64,000 nucleotides of DNA from Saururus chinensis (lineage: Eukaryota > Streptophyta > Magnoliopsida > Piperales > Saururaceae), in assembly GCA_035235625.1 (NCBI GenBank), contig CP141144.1, forward strand, positions 18,163,014 through 18,227,013, written 5' to 3'. Below, piece after piece: positions 11,803 through 21,998 of this stretch (its first letter is position 1; every line of letters starts with the position of its first letter). The notes beneath the pieces are model-generated. The model was not told the origin of the DNA and searched no databases. It saw nothing but the letters and a program-made list of their open reading frames with translations. A program made the position numbers and the translations under genes.

Positions 11803-12785
11803 TTTCTCTCCTCTCTCTCTCTCCTCTATCTCTCTATCTCCACTTCCTCTCCTCTCCTCTCTCTACCCTCTCACCTCTCTATCTCCCTTCTCCCTCTCTC
11901 TTCCCTCCCCTATCTCCTCTCTCTCTCCCTCCTCTCTCTCTCTCTCTCTCCCTCTCTCTTCCCTCCCCTCTCTCCTCTCTCTCTTCCTCTCTCTTCCCTC
12001 CCCCTCCCTCTCTCCTCCCCCTCTCTTCCCTCCCCCTCCCTCTCTCTTCCCATCCCTCTCCTCTCCCTCTCTTCCCACCCCCTCCCTCTCTCTTCCCATC
12101 CCTCTCTCTTCCCTCCTCTCTCCTCTCTCTCTCTCTCTTCCCTCCCCCCTCTCTCTCTTCCCTCTCCTCTCTCTCCCCCGTCTCTCTCCCTCTCTCTTCC
12201 CTCCCCCTCCCACTCCCCCTCTCTCCTCTCTCTCTCCCTCCTCTCTCTCTCCCTCTCTTCCTTCCCCTCTCTCCTCGATCTCTCTCTCCTCTCTCTCTTC
12301 CCTCCCTTCTCTCTCCCTCTCTCTTCCCTCCCCTCTCTTCCCTCCCTTCTCTTCTCCATCTCTCTTCCCTCCCTTCTCTCTCTTCCTCTCTCTTCCCTCT
12401 CTCTCTCCTCCCCCTCTCTTCCCTCCCCCTCCCTCTCTCTTCCCTCCCCTCCCTCTCCCCTCCCTCTCTCTACCCTCCCCTCCCTCTCTCTTCCCTCCTC
12501 TCCCTCTCTCTTCCCTCCCCTCTCTATTCCCTCCTCTCCCTCTCTCTTCCCTCCCCTCTCTCTGTCTTCCCTCTCTCTTCCCTCCTCTCCCTCTCTCTTC
12601 CCTCCCCTCTCTCTGTCTTCCCTCTCTCTTCCCTCCCCTCCCTCTCTCTTCCCTCTCCTCTCTCTCTCTCTCCCTTCTCTCTCACTTCCCTCTCCCATCT
12701 CTCTCTCTTCCCTCCCGTCTCCTCTCTCTCTCTTCCCTCCCGTCTCCTCCCTCTCTTCCCTCCCATCTCTCCTATCTACCTACAC
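11803..12785. repeat. About 1 kb polypyrimidine (CT) tract
   Basis: The plus strand is almost pure C/T, built from ctctct, ttccctcccct and ccctctctc motifs, with only a few interruptions. Such mirror-like purine/pyrimidine DNA can form triplexes (H-DNA). Frames up to 386 residues open through it on both strands but consist only of Ser/Leu/Pro or Arg/Glu/Gly and are rejected as coding. Confidence 0.95.
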
Positions 12786-14660
12786 ACTATCTCTCCTCTA
12801 ATTTCAAATTTTTAATATTTTTTATTCTTTAACATTAATTTTTAAAATTTAAATAATATTTCAATAAAAATACTAATAGCGACGTATACATCTATGCTTC
12901 ACTTCTGGTACACTTAGTAGCGACATGGTACACTTAGTAGCGACATGTATATGTGTGTGTGTGTGTGTGGCTATTACATGTGCTATTATAATTTTATTTT
13001 ATTTTTTTTATTTTAAAAAATAAAAAAATTAATAAATTTTTAAAAGAAATCAAAATAAAATTCCTCTTACCCTCCCTCTCTTCCCTCCCCTATCCCCTCT
13101 CCCTCTATCTCTCCCCTCTCCTCTCCTCCCCCTCTCTCACGATATCTCTCTCCCCTCTCCTCTCTGTCTTCCCTGTCCTCTATATCTCCACCTACTCTCT
13201 CTTCCCTCTCCTCTCTCTTCCCTCCCTGCTCTCTCTCTCCCTCTCTCTTCCCTCCCCTCTCCCTCTCTCCTCCCTCCCCCTCCCTCTTTCTTCCCTCCCC
13301 CTCTCTCTCTTCCCTCCCCTCTATCTCTCTCTTCCCTCTCCTCTCTCTCCTATCTACCTACACACTATCTCTCCTCTAATTTCAAATTTTTAATATTTTT
13401 TATTCTCTCCAATTAATTTTAAAAATTTTAAAAATATTTAAATAAAAATATTAATAGTGACGTATACATCTATATATCGCTATTGGTACACTTAGTAGCG
13501 ACGTATACATATATACGTCGCTATTACATGTGCTAATAGCGAGGTATATTGATATACGTCACTATTACTATTTTATTTTAATTTTTTTATTCTAAAAAAA
13601 ATAAATTAATAAAAAAATTTACAAAATTAAAATAAAATTCTTCTTACCCTCCCTCTCTTCCCTCCCCTATCCCCTCTCCTCTCTCCCCCTCTCCCGATAT
13701 CTCTCTCCCCGCTATCTCTCTCTTCCCTCCCCTCTCCTCTCTGTCTTCCCTATCTTCTCTCTCCACCCTCTCTCGCTCTTCCCTCTCCACTCTCTCTTCC
13801 CTCCCCCTCTCTCTTCACTCCCCTCCCTCACTCTCTTCCCTCTCCTCTCTCTCTCCCTCTCTCTTCCCTCCCCCTCCCTCTCTCTTACCTCCCCTCCCCT
13901 CTCTCTTCCCTCCACTCTCTCTCTCTTCTCTCCCCTCTCCTCTCCATCTCTATCTCTCTCTTCCCTCCCCTCTATCTTTCTCTTCCCTCTCCTCTCTCTC
14001 CTATCTACCTACACAGTATCTCACCTCTAATTTCAAATTTTAAAATTTTAAATTTTTTTATTCTTTAAAATTAATTATTAAAATTTTAAAAATATTTAAA
14101 TGAAAATACTAATAGCGACATATACATCTATACATCACTATTGGTACACTTAGTAGCGATGTATACATATATACGTCACAATTACATGTGCTAATAGTGA
14201 CGTATACTGATGTACATCGCTATTACTATTTTATTTTAATTTTTTTTATTTTAAAAAATAAAAAAATAAAAATAAATTTTTTAAAAAAATTAAAATAAAA
14301 TTTTTCTTACCCTCCCTCTCTTCCCTCCCCTATCCCCTCTCTCTCTCCCCTCTCCTCTCTCTCCCCCTCTCTCCTGATATCTCTCTCCCCTCTATTTCTC
14401 TCTTCCCTCCCCTCTCCTCTCTGTCTCTCTGTCTTCGCTATCTTCTCTCTCCACCCTCTTTCTCTCTTCCCTCCCCTCTCTCTCTCCCTTCTCTCTCTCC
14501 CTCTCTCTTCCCTCCCACTCCCTCTATCTTCGCTCCTCTCTCTCTCTTCCCTCCCCTCCCCTCTCTCTTCCCTCCCCTCTCTATCTCTCTCTCTTCCCTC
14601 TCCTCTCTCTCCTATCTACCTACACACTATCTCTCCTCTAATTTTAAATTTTAAATTTTA
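12773..14660. repeat. Macrosatellite: four large tandem units of about 580-650 bp
   Basis: The block ctatctacctacacactatc recurs at about 12773, 13351, 14001 and 14612. Each time it is followed by AT-rich DNA and most copies then carry CACTA-type hairpins (tagcgacgtatacat ... atatacgtcgcta), a tattttattttaatttttt block and a new CT tract beginning ttaccctccctctcttccc. The third-to-fourth interval is 611 bp, the second-to-third 650 bp and the first 578 bp. Confidence 0.85.
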
Positions 14661-14839
14661 AATTTTAAATATTTTTTATTCTTTAAAATTAATTTTTAAA
14701 ATAAAAAAATAATTAAATAAAAATAGCAACGTATATTGATATACGTCGCTATTACTATTTTATTTTAATTTTTTTATTTTAAAAATAAAAAAATTAATAA
14801 AATTTATAAATAAAATTAAAATAAATTTTTAATAAAAAT

Positions 14840-15315
14840 AGGAATTAGCGACGCATGGAACTATGCGTCACTAGTACCAAGGGTAATAGCGACGCATTTT
14901 ACATGCGTCGCTATTAGTTCTTATTTTTTTATTTTTTTTAAATTGAAAATTATTTGTGACACTTATTTTTAAATGTCGCTATTATTGAAACTATTAGCAA
15001 TGTATGTAAAAATATGTCGTTAATAGTTTTGAAATTTTAAAAAAAAAATTTTAATATATATTTTTTAGTGACATTTATAAAAGCGTCGTTAATAATGTAA
15101 GTATTAGTGACGCATAAATGAAAGCATCGTTAAAAAGCTATGTATTAGCGACGTTTGTTGTGGGCATCACTAATAGACTATCATTAGTGACGCTTATTAT
15201 TATACATCGCTAATATTGGTATTTTTTACGACAATTTATAATATGTCGTTATTATTGCCTTTTAGCGATGCATAGTATTGCGACAGTTATATAAGCGTCG
15301 CTAATACTCAATTTT
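14840..15315. repeat. Right subterminal repeat array of the nested CACTA element
   Basis: Mirror counterpart of the left array: units such as attagcgacgcatgg ... atgcgtcactagt and cgacagttatataagcgtcgctaatac run up to the terminal repeat at 15324. Confidence 0.8.
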
Positions 15316-15589
15316 GTTGTAATAAGGGTATATGTTAGCATAGTCATGCCTAAAGTAGGCTCTAGATCTAACACTAAAAAGATCCATGCATTAAAAGCTT
15401 CCTAGGTATGTTACACTATATTTCTGTTCTTTTCGGATGAAAAATGGTAAAACTAACCACAGAAAATCCTTAAAGTTGCATAAATAGATAAATGGCTAGC
15501 TAATTAAAGCAATAATTCTGCCACAATTATTAGCAAAAAACACTTGCCCAACCTAAATTACTTATAGTTGAATACATACATGAATCTTA

Positions 15590-15725
15590 TAGAACTGCTG
15601 TTTATCATACGAGGAATGCCTCACTGAACCCATCACGGTCACAAAAAACAAAGAATCCAAATGTGAATCACAAATAAACTTCTCCTCAAAACAAAACTTA
15701 AGGCCATAAGAATTAGGCCACCACC
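15590..15725 (-). pseudogene. Open exon-like segment, unidentified
   Basis: The minus strand stays open for about 47 codons, including FCFEEKFICDSH and VMGSVRHSSYDKQQFYKIH, with no low-complexity bias. A TAA precedes it in the same frame (about 15728). It is not a part of LKR/SDH that I recognise, though it follows those exons on the same strand. It could be a second captured gene or chance. Confidence 0.3.
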
Positions 15726-15931
15726 ATTAAGTGGATCCACTCATGCTATCATTTCCACTGCCACTACCAAGTTTGCAAGGCATCTCACCTATAATGCCAC
15801 GGTACTATCCATCTCCACCTTCACCACTGTGGCCACCACCTCAAAACCGTTCCTCTACCAGTGCTACCTCTACAGCCTGCAAATAACCCTGTCAGTCCAA
15901 AGAATTAGGACGCACTCAAGAAAATAGGTAC

Positions 15932-16399
15932 ATTATCCAACAAAGGCACGTTTTCACCTTAACCCTCGTGTGTATGGGAAAAGAAAGCATAGGACCTATC
16001 AGGAAGAATCATCTCCAACTGCATGAAAGTCAATAAGAATGTCCGCATCCCTTAGTTTTGAGTATAAATTGAATTAGAATATTGTAAACGTAAGGCACTA
16101 GAAAATATATGGCACCTTCGATAGATTAGTCCCCACAATAAGACCACATTCTGATAGGTACTCCGATATCTCACAACTGGCATCTTCATATTCATATTGA
16201 GCATCATGATGGATATGCTTCATGGATGATTGAACAATAGTTTTGTCCACTCCTGTATTGCCCCTTCCATTGCGCAGAAGTTGAGCACAGTGTGATAGCA
16301 CAGAGGAGCCTTCCTTTCCCACGCATTACAGGACTCGGCCAGTATACCAACAACTCCATTTCCCAGCGCGGTTCCATCCACGTTTAGACTATTTGCCAT
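15932..16399 (-). pseudogene. Captured fragment of lysine-ketoglutarate reductase/saccharopine dehydrogenase, 5' exons
   Basis: LKR/SDH is the bifunctional first enzyme of lysine catabolism. Exon 1 (16399-16116, minus) starts with ATG and encodes NGVVGILAESCNAWER, then, after a one-base deletion that shifts the frame, SHCAQLLRNGRGNTGVDK and IHHDAQYE ... SECGLIVG. These match the start of the LKR domain as I know it from plants. It ends at a GT donor (16115). An intron of 97 bp ends in AG at 16019, and exon 2 (16018-15932, 29 codons) encodes LEMILPDRSYAFFSHTH and ENVPLLD, with one internal TAA, followed by GT. The retained intron means the piece was copied from DNA, not mRNA. The rest of the gene is not recognised nearby. 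It sits inside the outer CACTA element and is non-functional. Confidence 0.88.
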
Positions 16400-17535
16400 C
16401 AATGCCTCATGAAAAAACTTTCAGCGGCTCTCAAACTTTCAATGGGGGCATCACAATTAGAAAGTCAAACATTGTATACTGAAAGTTGTACCTTGACAAC
16501 AGTAAGCATGGCTATTAAGGAAACTTGACTAATCACACAACGCTCAACTGCTAATCAACTAATTTTCTAGAAATAAAAAAAATGTTAAAGCCATGTTCTA
16601 GCACAAGCTTCAAATATATTGAGGTACACATATAGTGAATGCTATCGCCAGTCACAATTGCAGATTAAAACCATGAGAATTCAGGAAAAGATGGAGCCAA
16701 GGAGTTGGATGAGAAACGCATCTAAAAAACAATTCACACTATGAATGCAACCAACCAGTTAAGAAAGGATACATTCTTGTTGGATTCGACTAACATAATA
16801 AATTGACCGCCATTTCCAACATGAAAGCCAGTTAACAAACACCTTCCTCGTGACATTAATGATGTGTTTAGTCATGCTCAATTAGCAACGATCACTCACC
16901 AAGCACATTGACCAACAATAGAATAGGTAACGAATGAAAGCAGAAACATACTATACAACAAGGATAGACAACCACAAGAAGAAATGAAACAAATCGAAAT
17001 AATTGTGAGATATGTTTCGAGTTTAGGCCTTATCAGATAAAGCATAAGATAATCTAAACCCCACTGTTTGCCAATACCATTGTTGTGGTTGCCAAGAGAA
17101 GGAATCAGCCTGACGATCAAAAACCGCAATCACCAGATAAACAGAGAATTTGTAGACGATAGAGGATGGAACCTGTGTGAGGTCAATAAATAGACAAACA
17201 CTAGTTGTGCATGGGGAAATCATGTGAGATGGAGCCAGCCGATTCGATTGCCCCACTCCGCTGAATCAACTGCCGAAACCTTGCCACGGTTGATCCCGAG
17301 TGGAGGAGGAAGAGGAGTTCAAAGGCGGGGGAAGGAGGAGGGAGAAGACAAGGGGGACGGGGTGGAACCTTTTTGCGTGAAAGAGATTGTGGCGGTGGAA
17401 AGGGGAGGGGGAGGGAAAAAGTGGGTGGAAGAGAAATCATCAGCTAATTTGGGACGGGGAAGAGACGAGGGGGGAGGAAATTTTGGGGCAAGAGAGAGAA
17501 GAGGGGGAGGGAAATTAATCCGGTGAGAGCGAAAT
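16400..17535 (-). other. Upstream part of the captured insert, no exon recognised
   Basis: This lies 5' of the LKR/SDH fragment on the minus strand. 17224-17520 is a purine-rich plus-strand stretch (a CT-rich leader if read on minus). The remainder is AT-rich and intron-like. It may be the promoter, leader and first intron of the donor gene, but no motif proves it. Confidence 0.3.
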
Positions 17536-17967
17536 CATCAGCGACGGCTTGTTGTGGCTGGGACCGTCGCAAATACTTTATTACTGCTGTCTGAACCCTG
17601 AAGCCGTAATCCATCGCTATTTAGTTATCATTAGCGACGGCTAAAGTAAACCGTCGTATAAAATTTCTATTGTTGGGAGAAAAGAGCACCAAGTACACTC
17701 ATCAGCGACGGTTGTAGTCAACTGTCGCAGATTATGTACAATAGTAACTAAATACTTTAGCCATCGAAGATATTTATATTAGCAATGGCTCGGTATGCCG
17801 TCATTAATGGTCTGTCGTTGTTGACCATTTTTTGCAGGACTTGAGCCTTGGGGGGGGGGGGGAGAAAAAACGCAACTTTTTACACGAGCAGAATATGGCG
17901 CGGCTGCACTTAAGGCAGTGGTAGATGTCGACAGGGTTCCAACAAGGGACAGCGAGCAACAACTTTG

Positions 17968-18258
17968 TCATTCCCTTGTCTTCCATCTTTTGGCAATGGC
18001 AAAAAGACACTGTGGAGACGGAAGATGAATGTCTTTCCGGTAAGCAAAAAGGAAAAAACTTGGTTTTCTGGTAGCCTTGCACGCTCCTTGTGTTGCTGCA
18101 GTGTGCTTGTGCGCATCTTCCAGAAAAGCAAGCTGGTAGGCAAGCTTTCCCACTTTGCGTATGATGGAAAAAGGTCCGTCATATTGCTGAATAAGTCCCC
18201 TATGAATCACCCGCCTTGACATCTTCTTCCAAACTTGAGGAGTGAGTTTAAGCATCAC
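17968..18258 (-). pseudogene. Ty3 integrase C-terminal module (GPF motif)
   Basis: The start is LKLTPQVWKKMSRR and then YDGPFSIIRKVGKLAYQL, the GPY/F module that follows the integrase core in chromoviruses. The family resemblance stops about 50 residues in (near 18095), and the rest of the frame looks unrelated. No chromodomain is visible. Confidence 0.75.
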
Positions 18259-18261
18259 CCA

Positions 18262-18604
18262 CTACCCAACCTGAAATTCACAAGCTTGTCGGTGCCGATC
18301 TGCATTCCTTTTCATCCTCTTGACTGCTTTTTTAAGGCAGTCCTGCGCTTCCTCCATTTGTTCTGCCCATGCCCTGGCCAGCTTGTAGGCTGCCGGGTAG
18401 CGTTGTCCCACATGCTGTAGAGCCACATCATTTGGAGTAAGTGGCTGTTGGCCTGTTGCCAACTCAAAGGGACTCTTTCCCGTAGATGAGCTCTTTTGTA
18501 GGTTATAGCAGAACTGCGCTATCTCCAAGAGATCCACCCAATTTTAATGATTGGCAGTCACATAATTCCTTAGGTATTCTTCCAAGATGGCATTCACCCT
18601 CTTG
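18262..18604 (-). pseudogene. Ty3 integrase core, downstream half
   Basis: Contains RVNAILEEYLRNYV, then an in-frame stop, then LLEIAQFCYNLQKSSSTGKS and PFELATGQQP, the conserved C-terminal part of the integrase core. It continues the half at 19474-19794 and was separated from it by the solo LTR at 18610-19468. The core's conserved Glu position is a Lys here (TKRVN instead of the usual TERVN). Confidence 0.85.
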
Positions 18605-18609
18605 GTTTG

Positions 18610-19468
18610 TGTCACAAGGGTGGAGCTTTCTCTAGCGTCCTCAGCCTGTGATGGCCTGGCTATCTCGCACAACCAACAGCCAACTCTCTGTCCTTCCCTC
18701 TCGTATGCGCAGGGGGAAACAAGTAAACAGCCCACTCAGCCTTCTCTGGTGCAAAGGGGCTCCGCCCAATGCTTGTAAACACAATCCGTCTGTTACAATG
18801 GTAGGGAGAAGGGGCGGGGCTGACCAGCCAGATCATAGGCAGAGAGGGAGCTCCTTCTCTCTGGTTCGTCCTCTCTCTTTCTCTCTGGATTCCTAGATTT
18901 CTCAATTGCCCTGGTCGTCCCCAGCCTTCCCCCTTATATAGACTCAGCATACGAGTCCGAGTCCCACTAGGAATACAATACAGACCCAAAATACAGAGTC
19001 CCTCACTGTCCCAACTCTCCCAGCCCATGGTCGTCCCAGCCAGCCTAGGAAACCTGTGAAGGTCACCCCAACCAGCTTAGGAAACCTGTGAAGGATTCCG
19101 ACTTAGACTAGGAGTCCAGCGTCCATCAGCTTCTAGAGTTCTGCCATCCGAGGAAACCTGTGCATCGTCTCCTATCCATACTAGGAGTTGGGCTTGCTGC
19201 CTCCCTGTTTCCTAGCGCTCTTAGGAGTCCGTCCCTAGGGTGTTGTGGCGCCCAACACACCACTAGGAGTCCTGCCCACACAGGGACTCTGCCTCCGCCT
19301 GCTCCGCAAGGCGAGTGCTCATCCGGAACCGCTCCAACGCTGCTCCCAACATCCAACCGTGCCCAAGGGTTGCCTAAGCTGTCTGTTGCCCAAGCCAACT
19401 TGGCTGTCCGCTGCCAAGTATAGGGGGTAGCCGCCCCCTTATCTATGCAAAAAGTGGAGGGGCTAACA
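18610..19468 (-). mobile_element. Solo LTR, 859 bp, inserted in the Ty3 integrase
   Basis: The element starts tgtcacaagg and ends gctaaca on the plus strand, so it is TG...CA on both strands. It is flanked by a perfect 5 bp duplication, gtttg (18605-18609 and 19469-19473). On the minus strand a TATA box (ctatataaggggg, near 18935) supports minus orientation, with the start TGTTAGCCCCTCC. Removing it and one duplication rejoins the integrase reading frame. There is no internal region, so it arose by LTR-LTR recombination. Confidence 0.93.
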
Positions 19469-19473
19469 GTTTG

Positions 19474-19794
19474 TCTGTCGGTTTGCGGGTGGTCATTGGT
19501 TGAGAAATTCAGCTGAGTGCCGAGCATCTCAAAGAGTTGCATCCAAAACCTGCCCATAAATTGGGTGTCACGATCACTAACGATGTCCACCGGAAGTCCC
19601 CAAAGTTTGATGATGTTTTTGAAGAAAAGTTCCACTGAAATTTCTGTCGTGAAAACTTTAGGTGTCTTCAAGAATCTGTCCCCGACCACCATGATCGACC
19701 CAAAGCCTTTTATTGTTGGGAGCTTGGTGATAAAGTCCATGGATAGACTTATCCAAGGCCTCTCCGATATAGGTAAGGGTTCAAGTAAACCCAT
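19474..19794 (-). pseudogene. Ty3 integrase core, upstream half
   Basis: Contains LSMDFITKLPTIKGF with the first catalytic Asp, WGLPVDIVSDRDTQF with the second, and HPQTDRQT just before the solo LTR. The apparent reading frame continuing into the LTR (to 19126) is not part of the protein. Confidence 0.88.
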
Positions 19795-19875
19795 TGTTTT
19801 CTACCTTTAAACTTTGTCCTGCTGACACACCAAACAAGTGCGTACATACTACTCCACGTCTTCTCTCATATGTGG

Positions 19876-20377
19876 CTAGTAATAGTTGTGGTTCAAGAGA
19901 GAAAATGTGCGCTCTTGTCCCAGATGTCCACCCCACATTGCATCATGAGCTTCTTGCAATAGCTTTTGCCTCAAGCCATCTGCATTTGGAATAAAGAGGC
20001 ATCCTCCCTTGGCATAGAGCACCCCATCTTCGGTCCAAAATCTTCGAACCACACCGTCCTTCACTGTTTGTAGCAGCCGCATGCAGACTTGATCTTTTTG
20101 CATCGCCTGCACTACTTGGTCTAGCAAGTCTCCTGAGACTTCCACTAAGGCGGCTAGCATCGCCTTCGTGTTTGTTCGGCAGCTGAGGCCATCGGCCACA
20201 TTTGTATTGCAGCTCATAGTCGAACTCTGCAAGGAATTCTTGCCATCGGGCTTGCTTCGCTATGAGTTTCTTCTGCATGGAAAAATAGCTTGTGGCCACA
20301 TTGTTAGTCCGGACTATAAATTTACCTCCCAACAGATAGTGTCTCCATGTGCGCAAGCAATGCACCACCCTAGTCAT
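19876..20377 (-). pseudogene. Ty3 RNase H end and integrase zinc-binding region
   Basis: HYLLGGKFIVRTNN and FLAEFDYELQYK are the end of RNase H. A frameshift near 20232 moves to another frame with NVADGLSCRTN, the counterpart of the usual ADALSR. It continues through a spacer to LLQEAHDAMWGGHLGQERTF, the His-His part of the integrase zinc finger, and stops near 19876. Confidence 0.82.
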
Positions 20378-20431
20378 CTCTTTCTCATGGATGGAGTACC
20401 TCCGCTCTGTCTCATTCAGCTTTCGGCTCTC

Positions 20432-20773
20432 CTATGCCACAGGGTGACCGACTTGAATGAGCATGCCTCCAATAGCATGATCAGAGGCATCAGTTTGTAC
20501 CTCAAATGGTACATCAAACTCCGGCAACTTTAGAATAGGCTCCGATGCAATGGCCTCCTTTAGTCCCCCGAATGCCTCTTGGCACTCGTTCGTCCACCGC
20601 CAAGGTTGGTCCTTCTTCAAGAAATCAGTCAGCACCACCACCTTCTTTGAGTAGCTCTTGATGAAGCGCTGATAGTAGTTGGCTAGTCCAAGGAAGGACA
20701 ACAACTCGGGCACTTTTGTGGGAGCAGGCCACTCCATGATGGCTTCGATCTTCTTCATATACATCTGCACCAT
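20432..20773 (-). pseudogene. Ty3 reverse transcriptase thumb and RNase H start
   Basis: Contains [49 protein letters not shown] and [14 protein letters not shown], the last with the first RNase H Asp. It is out of frame with the upstream reverse transcriptase because of the 41 bp duplication and a stop. Confidence 0.87.
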
Positions 20774-20847
20774 GCCCTGCGATATGCGATTGCCGAGGAA
20801 GAAGACTGCACCATGCCTTGCGATATGCGATGGCCGAGGAAGAAGAC
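20766..20847. repeat. 41 bp tandem duplication in pol
   Basis: The unit tgcaccatgccctgcgatat... (20766-20806) is repeated at 20807-20847 with two base differences. It covers the codons for the VFFLGHRIS region. As 41 is not a multiple of three, it shifts the frame. Confidence 0.92.
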
Positions 20848-20879
20848 TTCTTCCTCGGCGAAGCTACACTTCTCCAACT

Positions 20880-21659
20880 TTAGTACAAGTGATGTTCTCT
20901 TAATTGTTCCAGCACAATCCTTAAGTGTCCCAAGTGTTCATCTAAGGACTGGCTGTATATAACAATATCATCCAAATATACTACCACAAAGCGGTCGAGG
21001 TAGGGTCTAAACACATCATTCATCAGCGTACAAAAAGTAGTAGGGGCATTGGTTAAACCGAATGGCAAGACTAGGAATTCATAAGAACCATATTGTGTCA
21101 CCATAGATGTCTTAGGTTCATCCCCTTGCATGATCCGCACTTGCCAATAACCCGACCGAAGATCAAGCTTTGTAAAATATGAAGCTTTGGCCAGCCTATC
21201 GAACAAATCAGCAACCAAAGGTACCGGGTACTTGTTTTTTACGGTAATCTTTTTGAGAGCCTGGTAGTCAACACACAACCACAACGAACCATCTTGCTTC
21301 TTTTGGAATAGCACAGGGGCACCAAAGGGAGCTTTCGAGGGATAGATGAAACCCGCTTGCAGCAACTCATCAAGCTGCATCCGAAGTTCCTTCAATTCTA
21401 GGGGAGCCATATGATAAGGGGCTCTTGCGGGAGGACGGTTTCCTGGCAAAAGTTCAATCTCATGATCCACCGTACGCCTTGGTGGAAGAACTTGCAGTAG
21501 TTCAGGTGGCATGACATCCACAAATTCAGCCAGCAAGTCACTGACTTGTGTAGGAATGTCTGTTCTTCCTATAGGCTCTTCTCCCAGCTTCATAACACAG
21601 ACCAAGTACGTCTCCTGGCCTTTCCTCAAACCTTTGGTTAGTTGCATTGTGGACAGCAA
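20880..21659 (-). pseudogene. Ty3 reverse transcriptase
   Basis: Contains the linker after protease ([20 protein letters not shown]), fingers and palm motifs ([46 protein letters not shown]) and an intact catalytic YLDD near 20967-20981. The frame ends at 20880 with REHHLY and a stop. This is the best preserved part of the element. Confidence 0.93.
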
Positions 21660-21699
21660 TTGCGCTGACCTCTCCTCCTTCCTACATGGAACGAAGGAA

Positions 21700-21998
21700 G
21701 GGGCCTGTTCATCGCCTATGAACAGCCCTCCAAGATATGGAATGATGGAGACCTTTGCTTTTCATAAGAAGTCCATGCCAAGCACAACCTGAAAATCATC
21801 AAGAGAAACCACGGTAAAGTTAAGCTTTCCCAACCACTTCCCTATCCGCACATCGACATGGTTGACAATGTCGCTGACAAGAATTGCATCTGAGTTCACT
21901 GCTTTGATTTTTGCTTGTGCCTTCGTCACCACAAACTTGCTTGAGTCTGCTAACTTCTTAGATAGGAAGTTGTAGGTTGCCCCACCATCGACTAACGC
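21700..21998 (-). pseudogene. Ty3 aspartic protease region
   Basis: An open stretch on the minus strand has ALVDGGATYNFLSKKLA near 21985 and later FTVVSLDDFQVVLGMDFL, the usual start and end of a Ty3 protease. The catalytic triplet is Asp-Gly-Gly instead of Asp-Thr/Ser-Gly, and stops precede and follow it, so the enzyme would be inactive. Confidence 0.7.

Larger units (their letters stand above)
10116..15324. mobile_element. Nested CACTA element with TAGCGACGC subterminal repeats
   Basis: The left end is CACTACAACAAATTGCAG at 10116. The right end is ATTTTGTTGTAATA, finishing at 15324, which is the reverse complement of CACTACAACAAAAT with two G-to-A changes. The flanking triplets are aga (10113-10115) and agg (15325-15327), a 3 bp target duplication with one G/A difference. 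Both ends hold arrays of palindromic units (ttagcgacgcttat ... aagcgtcgctaata). The centre is GC-rich tandem DNA, a long CT tract and a macrosatellite. No transposase frame is present, so it is non-autonomous. A second copy of the family lies at 49473-51735. Confidence 0.85.
7916..17825. mobile_element. CACTA-type DNA transposon carrying captured gene pieces (Pack-CACTA), right end approximate
   Basis: The left end is CACTACAAACAAATTAGG at 7916, the canonical CACTA terminus. It is followed to about 8400 by many short direct and inverted subterminal repeats such as agcgatggctatagccatcac and cgacggttgaaaccgtc. The same kind of repeat (cagcgacgg ... ccgtcgc) returns at 17536-17815, so the two ends bracket about 10 kb. 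The right terminal repeat is degraded and I cannot place it exactly. Between the ends are exon-like minus-strand sequences, two of them clearly LKR/SDH, and a nested second CACTA element (10116-15324). No transposase was found, so it would be non-autonomous. Alternative: two separate CACTA fragments flanking a pseudogene. Confidence 0.65.

Noticed and set aside
11672..12832. Plus-strand frame of 386 codons over the CT tract, with long minus-strand frames opposite it
   Set aside because: Translation is only Ser/Leu/Pro (or Arg/Glu/Gly on the other strand). Pure C/T DNA lacks stop codons in several frames, so length means nothing here.
19126..19473. Extension of the integrase frame through DRQTVSPS to a Pro/Arg-rich tail
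   Set aside because: It reads into the inserted solo LTR, so it is not an integrase variant.
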